Part shown: positions 46,386 to 55,285 of the stretch, in pieces | Layout of the letters: each line of letters opens with the position of its first letter | Numbering within the stretch: the stretch's first letter is position 1 | Assembly: GCF_000173075.1 (NCBI RefSeq) | Contig: NZ_ABVL01000007.1 | Coordinates: forward strand, 62,001-126,000 | Direction of reading: 5' to 3' | Origin: Chthoniobacter flavus Ellin428 | Lineage (GTDB): Bacteria; Verrucomicrobiota; Verrucomicrobiia; Chthoniobacterales; Chthoniobacteraceae | DNA: 64,000 bases | Program-made: the position numbers and the translations under genes | Notes under the pieces: model-generated | What the model was told of the DNA's origin: nothing | The model's database searches: none | Seen by the model: the letters and a program-made list of their open reading frames with translations, nothing else

Positions 46386-47278
46386 GTGCTCCCGTCGCCC
46401 CCCCCGAGGTCGAACCTCTGGCCGTTGCCGAACCTGCGCCAGTCTCCGCGAAACCGCCAATGGTGTGCATCCGCCCGCCGCGCGCCTGGGAGGCGCTCGA
46501 CCTGTCTGGCCTCTGGCGCTTCCGCGATTTGCTCCTCGCGCTCGCCGTGCGCGACATCAAGCTCCGTTATCGCCAGACAGTCCTGGGCGTGTTGTGGGTC
46601 ATCCTCCAGCCTCTGCTTGGTGCGGGCATCTTCGCTTTCGTCTTTGGCCGCGTAGCCCGATTGGATTCGGGCGGCCAGCCGTATGTGTTGTTTGCCTATG
46701 CCGGCTTGCTGGCGTGGAATCTTTTCAACGGCGTGGTGCTCAAGGCCTCCGGCTCGCTGGTGGCCAATGCGCCGCTGGTCTCCAAGGTTTTCTTCCCGCG
46801 TCTGCTTCTTCCGTTTTCCGGCGTGATTTCCGCGCTGTTGGATTTCGGCATCGCCCTCGTCGTGGGGGAAATATTGCTCCTCATTTCCGGCCAGCCTCCG
46901 ACAGTCTCCTTGTTGATGGCGCCGCTGTGGCTGTTCTTTTCTCCTGCTGCTGGCCACCGGCGTCGGCTTGCTTTGCGCGGCGCTGGCGGTCGCTTATCGC
47001 GACGTGAATCCACATCCTGCCCGGTGGCGTTGCAATTCCTGCTCTACGCCAGTCCGGTGGGTTACACCATTGCTATCATCCCTGCCGGCCTGCCACGCTT
47101 GCTCTACAAGCTGAATCCGCTTGCACCTTTCATCGAAGGCTTTCGCGTTTCACTCCTCGGCCATGGCTTGATCGGCGTGCGTTCGAGCACCTATGCCTGT
47201 TTCATGGCCGTCGTCATTTTCCTCGCCGGGCTCATCGTTTTCCGCCGCATGGAGCGGCAATTTGCCGATGTCATCTGA
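46382..47278 (+). CDS. ABC-2 type polysaccharide export permease (Wzm/TagG type), with a compensated internal frameshift
   Basis: 298 residues as read. The N-terminus DLLLALAVRDIKLRYRQTVL, then GVLWVILQPLLGAGIFAFVF, is typical of Wzm. Between about 46937 and 47024 the frame translates to an Arg-rich stretch, whereas another frame reads LLLLATGVGLLCAALAVAYR followed by DVN, the expected helix. Removing one T of TTTT (46937-46940), one C (47010-47011) and one base in 47020-47024 restores LFFLLLLATGVGLLCAALAV ... NHILPVALQFLLYASPVGY. So the gene is probably intact in the cell. It pairs with the next gene, Wzt, to export lipid-linked glycan across the inner membrane; their coding regions overlap by 11 bp. 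Confidence 0.87.
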   Translation: MSAPVAPPEVEPLAVAEPAPVSAKPPMVCIRPPRAWEALDLSGLWRFRDLLLALAVRDIKLRYRQTVLGVLWVILQPLLGAGIFAFVFGRVARLDSGGQPYVLFAYAGLLAWNLFNGVVLKASGSLVANAPLVSKVFFPRLLLPFSGVISALLDFGIALVVGEILLLISGQPPTVSLLMAPLWLFFSPAAGHRRRLALRGAGGRLSRRESTSCPVALQFLLYASPVGYTIAIIPAGLPRLLYKLNPLAPFIEGFRVSLLGHGLIGVRSSTYACFMAVVIFLAGLIVFRRMERQFADVI

Positions 47279-48524
47279 CACCGTCATTTCCGTGCGGAAC
47301 ATCGGAAAGACGTTTCGCATCGCCTCCACCCAGCATCGCGCCACCACGCTCGCGGAATTGGTCGCGCAAAAGCTGCGCAAACCTTTTACCCGCCATAGCC
47401 GCGAGACGGAATTCGAGGCGCTCCACGATGTCTCCTTCGAGGTCGATCGCGGGGAAGTGCTCGGGATCATCGGCCGCAACGGCGCGGGCAAATCGACGCT
47501 GCTCAAAATCCTCTCGCAGATCACGCCGCCGACCCGCGGTGAGATCGACCTGCACGGGCGAGTGGGCGCGCTGCTCGAGGTGGGCACCGGTTTCCATCCG
47601 GAACTCACCGGCCGCGAAAACATCTATCTCAACGGCGCCATCCTCGGCATGAACCGGCGCGAGATCGATCGCGAGTTTGATAGCATCGTCGCTTTTGCCG
47701 AGACCGAGCAGTTTCTCGATGTGCCGGTGAAGCGCTACTCCAGCGGCATGTATGTGCGGCTCGCCTTTTCCGTCGCCGCGCATTTGCGGCCGGATATTCT
47801 CATCGTGGATGAAGTCCTCGCCGTCGGCGATCTGGCTTTCCAGCGCAAGTGCCTCGGCAAGATGGGCGAGATCGCCCGGGAAGAAGGCCGGGCCGTGCTA
47901 CTCGTCAGCCACAATGCGGCCGCGGTCCGGGCGCTCTGCGAGCGCGCCATTCTGCTGGACCGCGGACGAGTCGTGCATGACGGCGAGGTGAATGACGTGC
48001 TCCGCTCGTATCTCGATATCGAGCCCAGCGGGGCGGCTGTGCTCACCTGGACAGAGACCAATGCGCCGCGGGAAGGCGGCTTTCGTTACCGTAGCGTCGC
48101 CGTCCTCAATTCCCGCGGTGAGCCGGCCTCAGTCCTTTCCCACGACGAGCCTTTCACGATTCGCCTGGAATATGAGCTCGATCGGCCGTTGCCGGGATTG
48201 AGGGTCGGCTTCCTCATGCAGACCACGGAGGGCGTGGAGGTGTGCGGCTCGAACGATGTACACGTGGCCGATGAGGAGACGCGCCAACCCGGGCGCAAGT
48301 TCAGCGAATGCCGTTTCCCCGCGCACTTGCTGAATGAAGGCCGCTATCAACTTCGTTTCGGCGCCGATGTACCCCACGGGCCGGTCTACATTCTCACGCC
48401 CTATTGCCTCGAGTTCTCCGTCGAGGATCACGAACGTCACGGCGAATCGCGTTACCGACTGCCGGGCGTGCTCCGCCCCGCGCTTCATTGGGCGATCGAT
48501 TCCACCTCGCCAGCCATCGGATGA
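47268..48524 (+). CDS. ABC transporter ATPase with C-terminal carbohydrate-binding domain (Wzt type)
   Basis: 418 residues from ATG 47268. The ATPase half has Walker A IIGRNGAGKST, signature KRYSSGMYVRLAFSVAAHL, Walker B ILIVDEVLAVGD and switch His LLVSHNAA. The last about 150 residues (FRYRSVAVLNSRGEPASVLS, FTIRLEYELDRPLPGLRVGF, KFSECRFPAHLLNEGRYQLR) form the Wzt C-terminal beta-sandwich that recognises the capped non-reducing end of the glycan and so couples chain termination to export. A methyltransferase gene overlaps its 3' end by ATGA, a natural candidate for making that cap. Confidence 0.94.
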   Translation: MSSDTVISVRNIGKTFRIASTQHRATTLAELVAQKLRKPFTRHSRETEFEALHDVSFEVDRGEVLGIIGRNGAGKSTLLKILSQITPPTRGEIDLHGRVGALLEVGTGFHPELTGRENIYLNGAILGMNRREIDREFDSIVAFAETEQFLDVPVKRYSSGMYVRLAFSVAAHLRPDILIVDEVLAVGDLAFQRKCLGKMGEIAREEGRAVLLVSHNAAAVRALCERAILLDRGRVVHDGEVNDVLRSYLDIEPSGAAVLTWTETNAPREGGFRYRSVAVLNSRGEPASVLSHDEPFTIRLEYELDRPLPGLRVGFLMQTTEGVEVCGSNDVHVADEETRQPGRKFSECRFPAHLLNEGRYQLRFGADVPHGPVYILTPYCLEFSVEDHERHGESRYRLPGVLRPALHWAIDSTSPAIG

Positions 48525-49366
48525 GCACGGGGAAAAAATTGCGCGGATGGCTTTGGAATGCGCTGCTCGCCTCACGATCGCTGCGGCGGCGTTTGGCGTA
48601 CCATCTTCTTTACCGTTACCCTGCGGACCTCGACGCCCGGGTGCCCCTCGGCGAAGGCCTCTCCAGTCCGCTGTTCGATCAGGAATTCGGCGCCTCGTTT
48701 GCCGAGATTTTTCTGCACCAGGAATACGCGCCGATGCTCGAAGCCATCGGCACGCCGCGCCGTTGGATCGATCTCGGATGTTATGCCGGTTTCTTTTCGC
48801 TTTGGCTGGAATGGCAGCGCCGGCGCCGCGGCGAGCGCGCTCCTTCGCAGGCCTTGCTGGTCGATGCCAATGCTTCGATGGAAGACTGGATCCGGCGGCT
48901 CATCGCGATGAATGGCCTGGAATCGAATTGGAATTTCCTGCGGAGCGCGATTGCCGAAGGCCGGGGCGAGTGTGAATTCGTGGAGCGCTCCTACATGGGC
49001 TCGTCGCTCGGAGGGCTGGATAAAACACCCGGCCTCCATACGCGGGTGCCGGTGTTGGATGAAGACGAGTTGTTCCGCATTTTTCCACCACCCTACGACT
49101 TGCTAAAGGCGGACATCGAGGGCGCGGAGTATGAGCTGCTCCTCCACTATCGTCGCTTGATCGAGCAGAGCCGTTGTCTTTGTCTCGAATGGCATTCCTG
49201 GCACGCGGGCCGCGGCAGTCTCACCCAGATCCGCGAGATCGCGGAAAAACTGGGCCTGCGCATGGCGGAAGAACTGCAACCCGCGCGGGTTCTGCCCAGC
49301 GGAGACCAGACTGGCGTTCTCCTGTTCGTGAATCCCCGTTTCTCCGACCAACATGCCGTCGCTTGA
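48521..49366 (+). CDS. FkbM-family SAM-dependent methyltransferase
   Basis: 281 residues. The SAM-binding region PRRWIDLGCYAGFFSLWLEW, with the acidic residue in ALLVDANASMEDW and the FkbM segment YDLLKADIEGAEYELLLHYR plus LCLEWHSWHAG, identify the family. FkbM enzymes O-methylate sugars or polyketides. Its ATGA overlap with Wzt suggests it methylates a sugar of this polysaccharide, perhaps the terminal cap; that role is inference. It overlaps the next gene by 14 bp. Confidence 0.85.
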   Translation: MSTGKKLRGWLWNALLASRSLRRRLAYHLLYRYPADLDARVPLGEGLSSPLFDQEFGASFAEIFLHQEYAPMLEAIGTPRRWIDLGCYAGFFSLWLEWQRRRRGERAPSQALLVDANASMEDWIRRLIAMNGLESNWNFLRSAIAEGRGECEFVERSYMGSSLGGLDKTPGLHTRVPVLDEDELFRIFPPPYDLLKADIEGAEYELLLHYRRLIEQSRCLCLEWHSWHAGRGSLTQIREIAEKLGLRMAEELQPARVLPSGDQTGVLLFVNPRFSDQHAVA

Positions 49367-50393
49367 TCTTGCGCGCTGGGCCATTGTCGGAGTGAAGGAT
49401 GAGACCGGCGTCGGGCGCATGGCGGAGGACTTGCGGCGGTCGCTGGATCCGATCCGCCAGTTGGTCGCCCCGTCCTACCGTGGCAACACCAATCATGCAG
49501 CCGGCAGTGATTGTCCGCTCGCCTTGGAGAGCGACGAGACGCTCCGCCAGCAACTCGCGGCATTTCAAGGGATCATCATCTTTGAAGATACCGATTGGTC
49601 GCGACAGGCCGTGCGTGTGGCCCATGCCGCTGGGGTCAAAACGGTCCACGTCGTGCTTTGGGAATGGCTGCGCTTCTATGTTCCAGAATGGCAACTCTGC
49701 GATCTCTTCGTCTGCGTGCACGGCATGGCCGAGAAGACTTTGCGCAAGCTCGGCTTTCGCCGACTTGCCCGCCTCGTTTGGCCGCTCGACCTCAGCCAGC
49801 TCCCCCAAAGGGAAATCCGCGGCCCCGCGCGGGAATTTGCCCACAATGCTGGTCTTCTGGAGAAGGAGGATCGGAAAGGCACGGCCATCACGCTCGAAGC
49901 TTTTCGTTCCGTCCCGCTGCCCGATATCCAACTCGTGATCCGCACCCAAAACGCATTTGCGCTGCCCTGTGACGATCCGCGCGTGCGCATCGAGTCGCAG
50001 CACGTGGAGCACCACGGCGATCTCTACCGGCAGGGCGATGTGGCCGTGCAGCCGTCCAAATGCGAAGGACTCGGCTTCATGATCCTGGAAGCGATCGCCT
50101 CAGGCCTCCCGGTCGTCACGACGGATTATCCGCCGATGAACGAATATGTGTCATCGAGCCATTTGCTCGCGGCGACACGCTGGGGAAAATCTCCGGCGGA
50201 GCAGACCTCCTATATCCACCAGGCGCACTTCAAGATTCCCAAGGTCTCGTCCCTGGCGCGCTGTATCCAGTGGTGCGCGACTCACGACTTGGAGCCGATC
50301 AGCGCGCGCAATCGGCTCTGGGCGAAAGAAACATTCCATCCGGAAAAGGTGCGGCGCGAGTGGATCGTCGCCCTCGAAAGGCTCCTGTCCTGA
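49353..50393 (+). CDS. Glycosyltransferase (GT4-like, GT-B fold)
   Basis: 346 residues. The C-terminal donor site has the EX7E pattern in KCEGLGFMILEAIASGLPVV, followed by TDYPPMNEYV. The N-terminal acceptor domain (GIIIFEDTDWSRQAVRVAHA, TVHVVLWEWLRFYVPEW) is divergent from well-known GT4 enzymes. It should add a sugar to the growing lipid-linked chain in the cytoplasm. The start at ATG 49353 overlaps the methyltransferase gene by 14 bp, so translation is coupled. Donor and linkage cannot be predicted. Confidence 0.8.
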   Translation: MPSLDLARWAIVGVKDETGVGRMAEDLRRSLDPIRQLVAPSYRGNTNHAAGSDCPLALESDETLRQQLAAFQGIIIFEDTDWSRQAVRVAHAAGVKTVHVVLWEWLRFYVPEWQLCDLFVCVHGMAEKTLRKLGFRRLARLVWPLDLSQLPQREIRGPAREFAHNAGLLEKEDRKGTAITLEAFRSVPLPDIQLVIRTQNAFALPCDDPRVRIESQHVEHHGDLYRQGDVAVQPSKCEGLGFMILEAIASGLPVVTTDYPPMNEYVSSSHLLAATRWGKSPAEQTSYIHQAHFKIPKVSSLARCIQWCATHDLEPISARNRLWAKETFHPEKVRREWIVALERLLS

Positions 50394-50400
50394 CGGCGGT

Positions 50401-51459
50401 ATGCGCATCTTTTACGCCGCCGATTCGTCGCCGAATCCCGATTTTGCCTCGAACCTGTGGCGCCGGAATTTGCATGATTCCCTGGTGTCGCTGGGAAATG
50501 AAGTCATCGAATTTGATTACGATTTGGCGGAAACCTTCCGCCATCTGGAAGACGCGCCTTTTATCGTGCAAAACCGCCCGCGTCTCGGTGAAGCTCTGCT
50601 CGCTCAGATTCGTGCCGCGCACGCGGAGAAGCCACTGCAGGTTTTCTTCAGCTATTTTTATGACGCCTGCGTGGAACCGGCGGTGATCGATGCCATTCGC
50701 GGGCTGGGCATTGCGACGGTGAACTGGTTCTGCAACGCCAGCTACCAATTGCATCTCGTGAGCGGCCTCGCGCCGCATTACGATTGGTGTCTCGTTCCCG
50801 AGCATTTTCGTCTCGACGATTACCGCGCGCTCGGCGCTCGCCCGATTTATTGCCAGGAGGCGGCGAATCCGCGGACGTATCAGCCGTGCGAAGTGCCCTT
50901 GGAATTCGATGTTGCCTTCGTCGGGCAATGTTACGCGGACCGACCCGATATCGTGCTCTGGTTGCGCGAGCAGGGACTCGATGTGCGAGTCTGGGGCGCG
51001 CGGTGGGAATATCACGTGCCGCCCCCATCGCGAAATCCGCTGCGGCATTGGTTGGGTAATTCACGAGGGTTGCCCGCGCACGCCGTCGGCGGGGTCCTTG
51101 ACGATGCCTCGCTCGTGCAGCTCTACAGCAAGGCGCGGATCAACCTCGGCTTCGCCACCGTGGGCGACAATCGAAACGCGCCGCGCGTGACGCAAGTCCG
51201 GTTGCGGGATTTCGAAGTGCCGATGAGTGGCGGCTTTTACCTCGCTGAGCACAGCGACGAACTCGCGGAATTTTTCACTCCCGGGGTGGAAATCGAAACA
51301 TGGCGCACCCGCGAGGAATTGCTCGAGAAGTGCCGTCACTATCTCGCACACGATGACCAGCGCCGCGCGATCGCCGCCGCCGGCCGGGCGCGCGCCTTGC
51401 GGGAACATACCTGGGAGCATCGCTTCACGGCTGCTTTTCAAACCATGGGCCTGGCATGA
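50401..51459 (+). CDS. CgeB-like glycosyltransferase-family protein
   Basis: 352 residues. The N-terminus MRIFYAADSSPNPDFASNLW with VNWFCNASYQLHLVSGLAPH, then DWCLVPEHF, ALGARPIYCQEAANPRTY and DVAFVGQCYADRP follow the pattern of CgeB/DUF3880 proteins. The C-terminal RLRDFEVPMSGGFYLAEHSD, then LAEFFTPGVEIETWRTREEL is the glycosyltransferase-like end. These are GT-B-fold enzymes. It lies 7 bp after the preceding glycosyltransferase gene, one of few non-overlapping junctions in the operon, and overlaps the next gene by ATGA. Confidence 0.85.
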   Translation: MRIFYAADSSPNPDFASNLWRRNLHDSLVSLGNEVIEFDYDLAETFRHLEDAPFIVQNRPRLGEALLAQIRAAHAEKPLQVFFSYFYDACVEPAVIDAIRGLGIATVNWFCNASYQLHLVSGLAPHYDWCLVPEHFRLDDYRALGARPIYCQEAANPRTYQPCEVPLEFDVAFVGQCYADRPDIVLWLREQGLDVRVWGARWEYHVPPPSRNPLRHWLGNSRGLPAHAVGGVLDDASLVQLYSKARINLGFATVGDNRNAPRVTQVRLRDFEVPMSGGFYLAEHSDELAEFFTPGVEIETWRTREELLEKCRHYLAHDDQRRAIAAAGRARALREHTWEHRFTAAFQTMGLA

Positions 51460-52467
51460 ACGCGCCGCTGATTTCCGTCATCATGCCGGTCTACAACGCG
51501 GCTCCGTTCGTCCAGGAGGCGATCGAGAGCGTGCTCGCGCAGACCCTCGGCGATTTCGAGCTCATCCTGATCGATGATGCCTCTATTGACGACAGCCGGG
51601 AGGTTCTGGCGCGAGTGACCGACCCACGGTGCCGCGTCCTCGCTCATTCAGCCAACCGCGGCGCCGCGGAAGCCAGGAACCGGGGAATTGCTGGAGCTCG
51701 CGGCAAATTCATTGCTTTTCTGGATGCCGACGACATTGCGGTGCCAGAGCGCTTCGCGCGACAGGTGGAATGGCTGCGGGCTCATCCCGATGTCGGCGTG
51801 CTTGGCTCGTGTATCGAGCACATCGACACTGCCGGAAAATCGCTCGGCTTGATCGACCTGACGGAGCTTGAGCCGCGCGCCCTCCGGGCCCGGCTCCTGT
51901 TTCACAATCGTCTCGCGCAATCGAGTGTCATGCTGCGTGCCTCCGCGCTCGACGTGCGTTTCCGTCGCGAGTTCGAACCGGCCGAAGACTACGATCTTTG
52001 GACCCCGTTTGAAATGCGGTCTGGCGGTGATGGGGGAGACCCTCGTGCGCTATCGCGTGCATACCCAAAGCGTGAGCGCCACCAAGGCCGCCGCCATGCT
52101 CCGTGCGGTGGCCGCCATTCACGCCGCGCAGTTGGAAAAATTTGGCCTCCGCGACCCGGAGCACCTTCACGAGTCACTGGTTGCTTTCGATCCGATCGCT
52201 TCGCTCGACCTCTTCACTCGAATCGAGCGTTGGCTATGCACTCTCCGCGAAGCGAACCGGAACCATCGGTGTCACGAGCCGGAAATCTTCGATCGCCTGC
52301 TCGAGGCGCGCTGGTTCGAAACCGCTGGCCGCGCTTTTCAATTGGGAATTCGCGGATGGAAGATTTGGCGTAATTCCGTCGTGCACCGCGCCTCGCGTCG
52401 GGACGATCTGCGTTTCTTCCTTCGCGCCCTTCGCCAGGATCTGGGACGTCCGTTTCGGCAGTCATGA
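51456..52467 (+). pseudogene. Family 2 glycosyltransferase (GT-A), split by one apparent frameshift
   Basis: The first 185 residues are a standard GT2 domain: PLISVIMPVYNAAPFVQEAI, ELILIDDASIDDSREVLARV, GAAEARNRGIAGARGKFIAF and the metal site FLDADDIAVPERFARQV, ending AEDYDLWT. Removing one C from CCCC (52003-52006) continues it as RLKCGLAVMGETLVRYRVHT and a helical tail to the stop at 52465-52467, which overlaps the next start by ATGA exactly as the neighbouring junctions do. The gene is therefore probably intact in the organism and has a sequencing error here. Sugar specificity unknown. Confidence 0.82.
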
Positions 52468-53678
52468 AGATCCTGCTCGTCAATAATCAATGGCGGCTCG
52501 GCGGTGCGGAAACCGTGGTGCACCAACTGCGGCGCGGATTGCCTTCTTCTCGCCTCGCCGTAGCCGATGGCAAAGTCTTCCCGCACGACACACATCCACT
52601 CTATCCGCGAGCGCTGGCGCGACTTCATCACTCGCGATTCCATTCCGTCGTCGAGCGTTTCGCTCCCCGTGCGCAGTGGACGGATCGCGCCTTTCGCCGA
52701 CTGGCCGAGACCTCTTACGACGTGGTGCATCTGCACAACTTTCACGGCCGTTACGCCTCGATCGAATCGCTGGCCTACGTAGCTCGCCGCAAGCCGCTGG
52801 TCTGGACCTTTCACGCCTTGTGGGGAGTGACCGGCGGCTGTGACCATCCGCGCGATTGCCGGCGATATCTTGAGGCCTGCGGCGATTGCCCTCAACTCGG
52901 CCGTTGGCCGCTCTCCGCGCACGACGACACCGCCGCGCAACTCGCCGCCAAACTCACCCACCTCGCCCCGCTCCCGCTGAATATCATCGCGCCCTCGCGC
53001 TGGCTGGCCGGGATCGTGGGCGCCAGCCGCGTGGGCCGCCACTGGCGGGTGCATCACATCCCCAATGCCGTCGACACGGGCTTCTGCCAGGCGCTCGCCG
53101 CCCCGCCGTGCGTGAATCGTGAAGCGGGGACGATCCTCATCGTGAACCGGAATTTCCGCGACGAACAAAAAGGATTCCCGATCCTCCAGGCCGCGCTTGC
53201 CACCGTCGCCGCGCGAACGCCATCGAGGCCGCGCTTGATCCTCGCCGGGGAAAATTCCGAGTGGGCGCGGGAAAATCTTGTCGACTGGTCTTGCGAATCG
53301 CACGGCTACGTCTCCGACGTCGCCAGGCTCGCGAAGCTGCACGCCAGGGCAGATATCTTCCTCTTCGCTTCGCCGGCGGAAAATTTCCCGTGCGTGATCC
53401 TCGAGGCGATGGCGGCCGGGAATTGCGTGGTAGCCACACCCAGCGGTGGTGTGGTCGAGCAAGTTGAGAATGGAAAATCGGGCTTACTCGCCGCGGATAT
53501 TTCCGGGGAGGCGTTGGGAAAGGCGCTCGCCTGCGCCGTGGGCGATCCCGCGTTGTGTCGGCAGATCGGAGAAGCCGCGCGCGAACGCGTGCAGCGTGAA
53601 TTCAACGAGACACTTTTTCTCGAGCGTCACCGGCGACTCTATGCCGAAGTAATCGAGCGCTGGGGGACGAAACCATGA
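52464..53678 (+). CDS. Glycosyltransferase family 4
   Basis: 404 residues. MKILLVNNQWRLGGAETVVH is a typical GT4 start with the Gly-rich acceptor loop. VVHLHNFHGRYASIESLAYV and a Cys-rich patch (GCDHPRDCRRYLEACGDCPQ) are shared with a known subset of these enzymes. The donor site EX7E lies in FASPAENFPCVILEAMAAGN, followed by VATPSGGVVEQVENGKSGLL. It is a cytoplasmic retaining transferase. ATGA overlaps occur on both sides. Confidence 0.9.
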   Translation: MKILLVNNQWRLGGAETVVHQLRRGLPSSRLAVADGKVFPHDTHPLYPRALARLHHSRFHSVVERFAPRAQWTDRAFRRLAETSYDVVHLHNFHGRYASIESLAYVARRKPLVWTFHALWGVTGGCDHPRDCRRYLEACGDCPQLGRWPLSAHDDTAAQLAAKLTHLAPLPLNIIAPSRWLAGIVGASRVGRHWRVHHIPNAVDTGFCQALAAPPCVNREAGTILIVNRNFRDEQKGFPILQAALATVAARTPSRPRLILAGENSEWARENLVDWSCESHGYVSDVARLAKLHARADIFLFASPAENFPCVILEAMAAGNCVVATPSGGVVEQVENGKSGLLAADISGEALGKALACAVGDPALCRQIGEAARERVQREFNETLFLERHRRLYAEVIERWGTKP

Positions 53679-54458
53679 AATACGCGGTCGTCATTCCCGC
53701 CTTTCAAGCCGCCGCGACCCTGGCCCCAGTGATCGCCGCGTGGCGGACCATGGCTCCCGCGTCTGAAGCGATTCTGGTAATCGACGATGGCTCCACAGAC
53801 GGCACCACCGAAGTCGCCAAACGCGAAGGCGCGACGGTCGTTCGCATGGCGGTGAATTCCGGACGCGGGGCGGCGAGGGCGCGAGGCGTACAGGAGACAG
53901 ACGCGCCTTTCATCCTCATGTGCGACACCGCGTTGACCCCCGCGCCGGATTTCATGTCGCAAGCCATCCCGTGGTTTGCCGATTCCAAAGTCGGCGCCGT
54001 TTTTGCTTATGTCGTTCAACAGGAACCCAAGACCTTCGTGGAGCGCTGGCGAGGACGTCATCTCTTCAAATCCGCGCCGCCAGTGCAAAATCGCCGCGCT
54101 CTTCTCGCGACCAGCATTTGCATTCTACGGCGGGAGGCAGTCGAGCAGGTGGGCGGCTTCGATGCTGCGTTACGCGCCGGGGAGGATGCGGATCTTGGCC
54201 GGCGATTGCTGGCGGCGGGTTGGGACGTCGTGACCGATCCGACGCTTTGGGCGTTGAGCCATACTCGGGATTCCGCGCATGGACTGCTCGGACGCTACGC
54301 CCGGGTGGAATTCTCCGCAAGGAGTGTGGGGTCGCGCGTGGCTGCGCCAATTTGCCTACGCGGTGAAAACGATGGCCCGTGAAGATCTCCGGGCCGGCGA
54401 TCCGCTCGCGGCGTTGCTCAGCCTGGCCACGCCGTTCTACCAATTGCGCCGTCGATGA
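53675..54458 (+). CDS. Family 2 glycosyltransferase; frameshift near the C-terminus
   Basis: MKYAVVIPAFQAAATLAPVI, ILVIDDGSTDGTTEVAKREG and SGRGAARARGVQETDAPFIL mark a GT-A GT2 enzyme. The usual DxD is altered to MCDTALTP. The catalytic-base region GGFDAALRAGEDADLGRRLL is intact. As sequenced, the frame stops at 54382. Deleting one G of GGG at 54303-54305 gives RYARWNSPQGVWGRAWLRQF and a stop at 54456-54458 that overlaps the next ATG as ATGA. The restored protein would have 260 residues. Confidence 0.83.
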
Positions 54459-55285
54459 AATTCAGCGTGATCATTCCCACCTGTCATCGCCCGGAGCTGC
54501 TGGCGCAGTGTCTCCGTCGCCTACCTGGCACGGAAGCCGAGATCATCGTCAGCGATGACGGTCGCGATGCTGCCACGCGCACTTTCGTCGAACGGGAATT
54601 CCCTCACGCGCGTTGGCTCGCCGGCCCACATCGCGGCCCAGCGGCCAATCGCAATCAAGGCGCACGTGCCGCGGCGGGCGAATGGCTGGCCTTTGTCGAC
54701 GACGATTGTGAACCGCAACCTGGCTGGCTGGCCGCGTTGGAACAAGCCGCTGGCGATGTCGACGTGGTGGAGGGCCGCACCCTGGCGCCCGGGGCGACCG
54801 ATTCGCCGTTTGAAGAACACGTCGAAAACCAAACCGGAGGGGTGCTTTGGAGCTGCAATTTCGCCATTCGCCGCGACGTCTTCGAACGGCTCCACGGTTT
54901 CGACGAAGACTTTCTCGAAGCGGGCGGCGAGGACATGGAACTCGCCTGGCGTGTCGCCCAAGCGGGCCTGCGTGTGCGGTTCGCTCCCGATGCGCTGGTC
55001 CATCATCCGCCGCGCCATGTCGGTTGGCGCGGTCTGTGGCGGCGCACCTGGATGATCCGCTGGATGAGCCTTTATCGCTTCAAAACCGGCGAAGCCCGAT
55101 CGTTTCCGCACGCCATGGTGGACGAAGTCGTGTTGCTCCTGCGCCAAACGGCGCAATTGCTCACCCGCCGTCATTTGCCCTGGCCGCGCCGCCGCTGTTT
55201 TCACGTGGCCTGGAGTTGGCTTACCTTTCCGTTCGTCCTGCCTTACATCCTCTATTGGGATTGGCGTTTTGCTGCGAAACGATGA
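54455..55285 (+). CDS. Family 2 glycosyltransferase
   Basis: 276 residues. FSVIIPTCHRPELLAQCLRR, EIIVSDDGRDAATRTFVERE, GPAANRNQGARAAAGEWLAF and the metal site VDDDCEPQPGWLAALEQA are clear. A second-domain motif GFDEDFLEAGGEDMELAWRV supplies the catalytic base and W. A C-terminal hydrophobic stretch (SWLTFPFVLPYILYWDW) may anchor it to the membrane. It resembles chondroitin-polymerase-like and rhamnosyl-type GT2 proteins, but the donor is not predictable. ATGA overlaps occur on both sides. Confidence 0.88.
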   Translation: MKFSVIIPTCHRPELLAQCLRRLPGTEAEIIVSDDGRDAATRTFVEREFPHARWLAGPHRGPAANRNQGARAAAGEWLAFVDDDCEPQPGWLAALEQAAGDVDVVEGRTLAPGATDSPFEEHVENQTGGVLWSCNFAIRRDVFERLHGFDEDFLEAGGEDMELAWRVAQAGLRVRFAPDALVHHPPRHVGWRGLWRRTWMIRWMSLYRFKTGEARSFPHAMVDEVVLLLRQTAQLLTRRHLPWPRRRCFHVAWSWLTFPFVLPYILYWDWRFAAKR

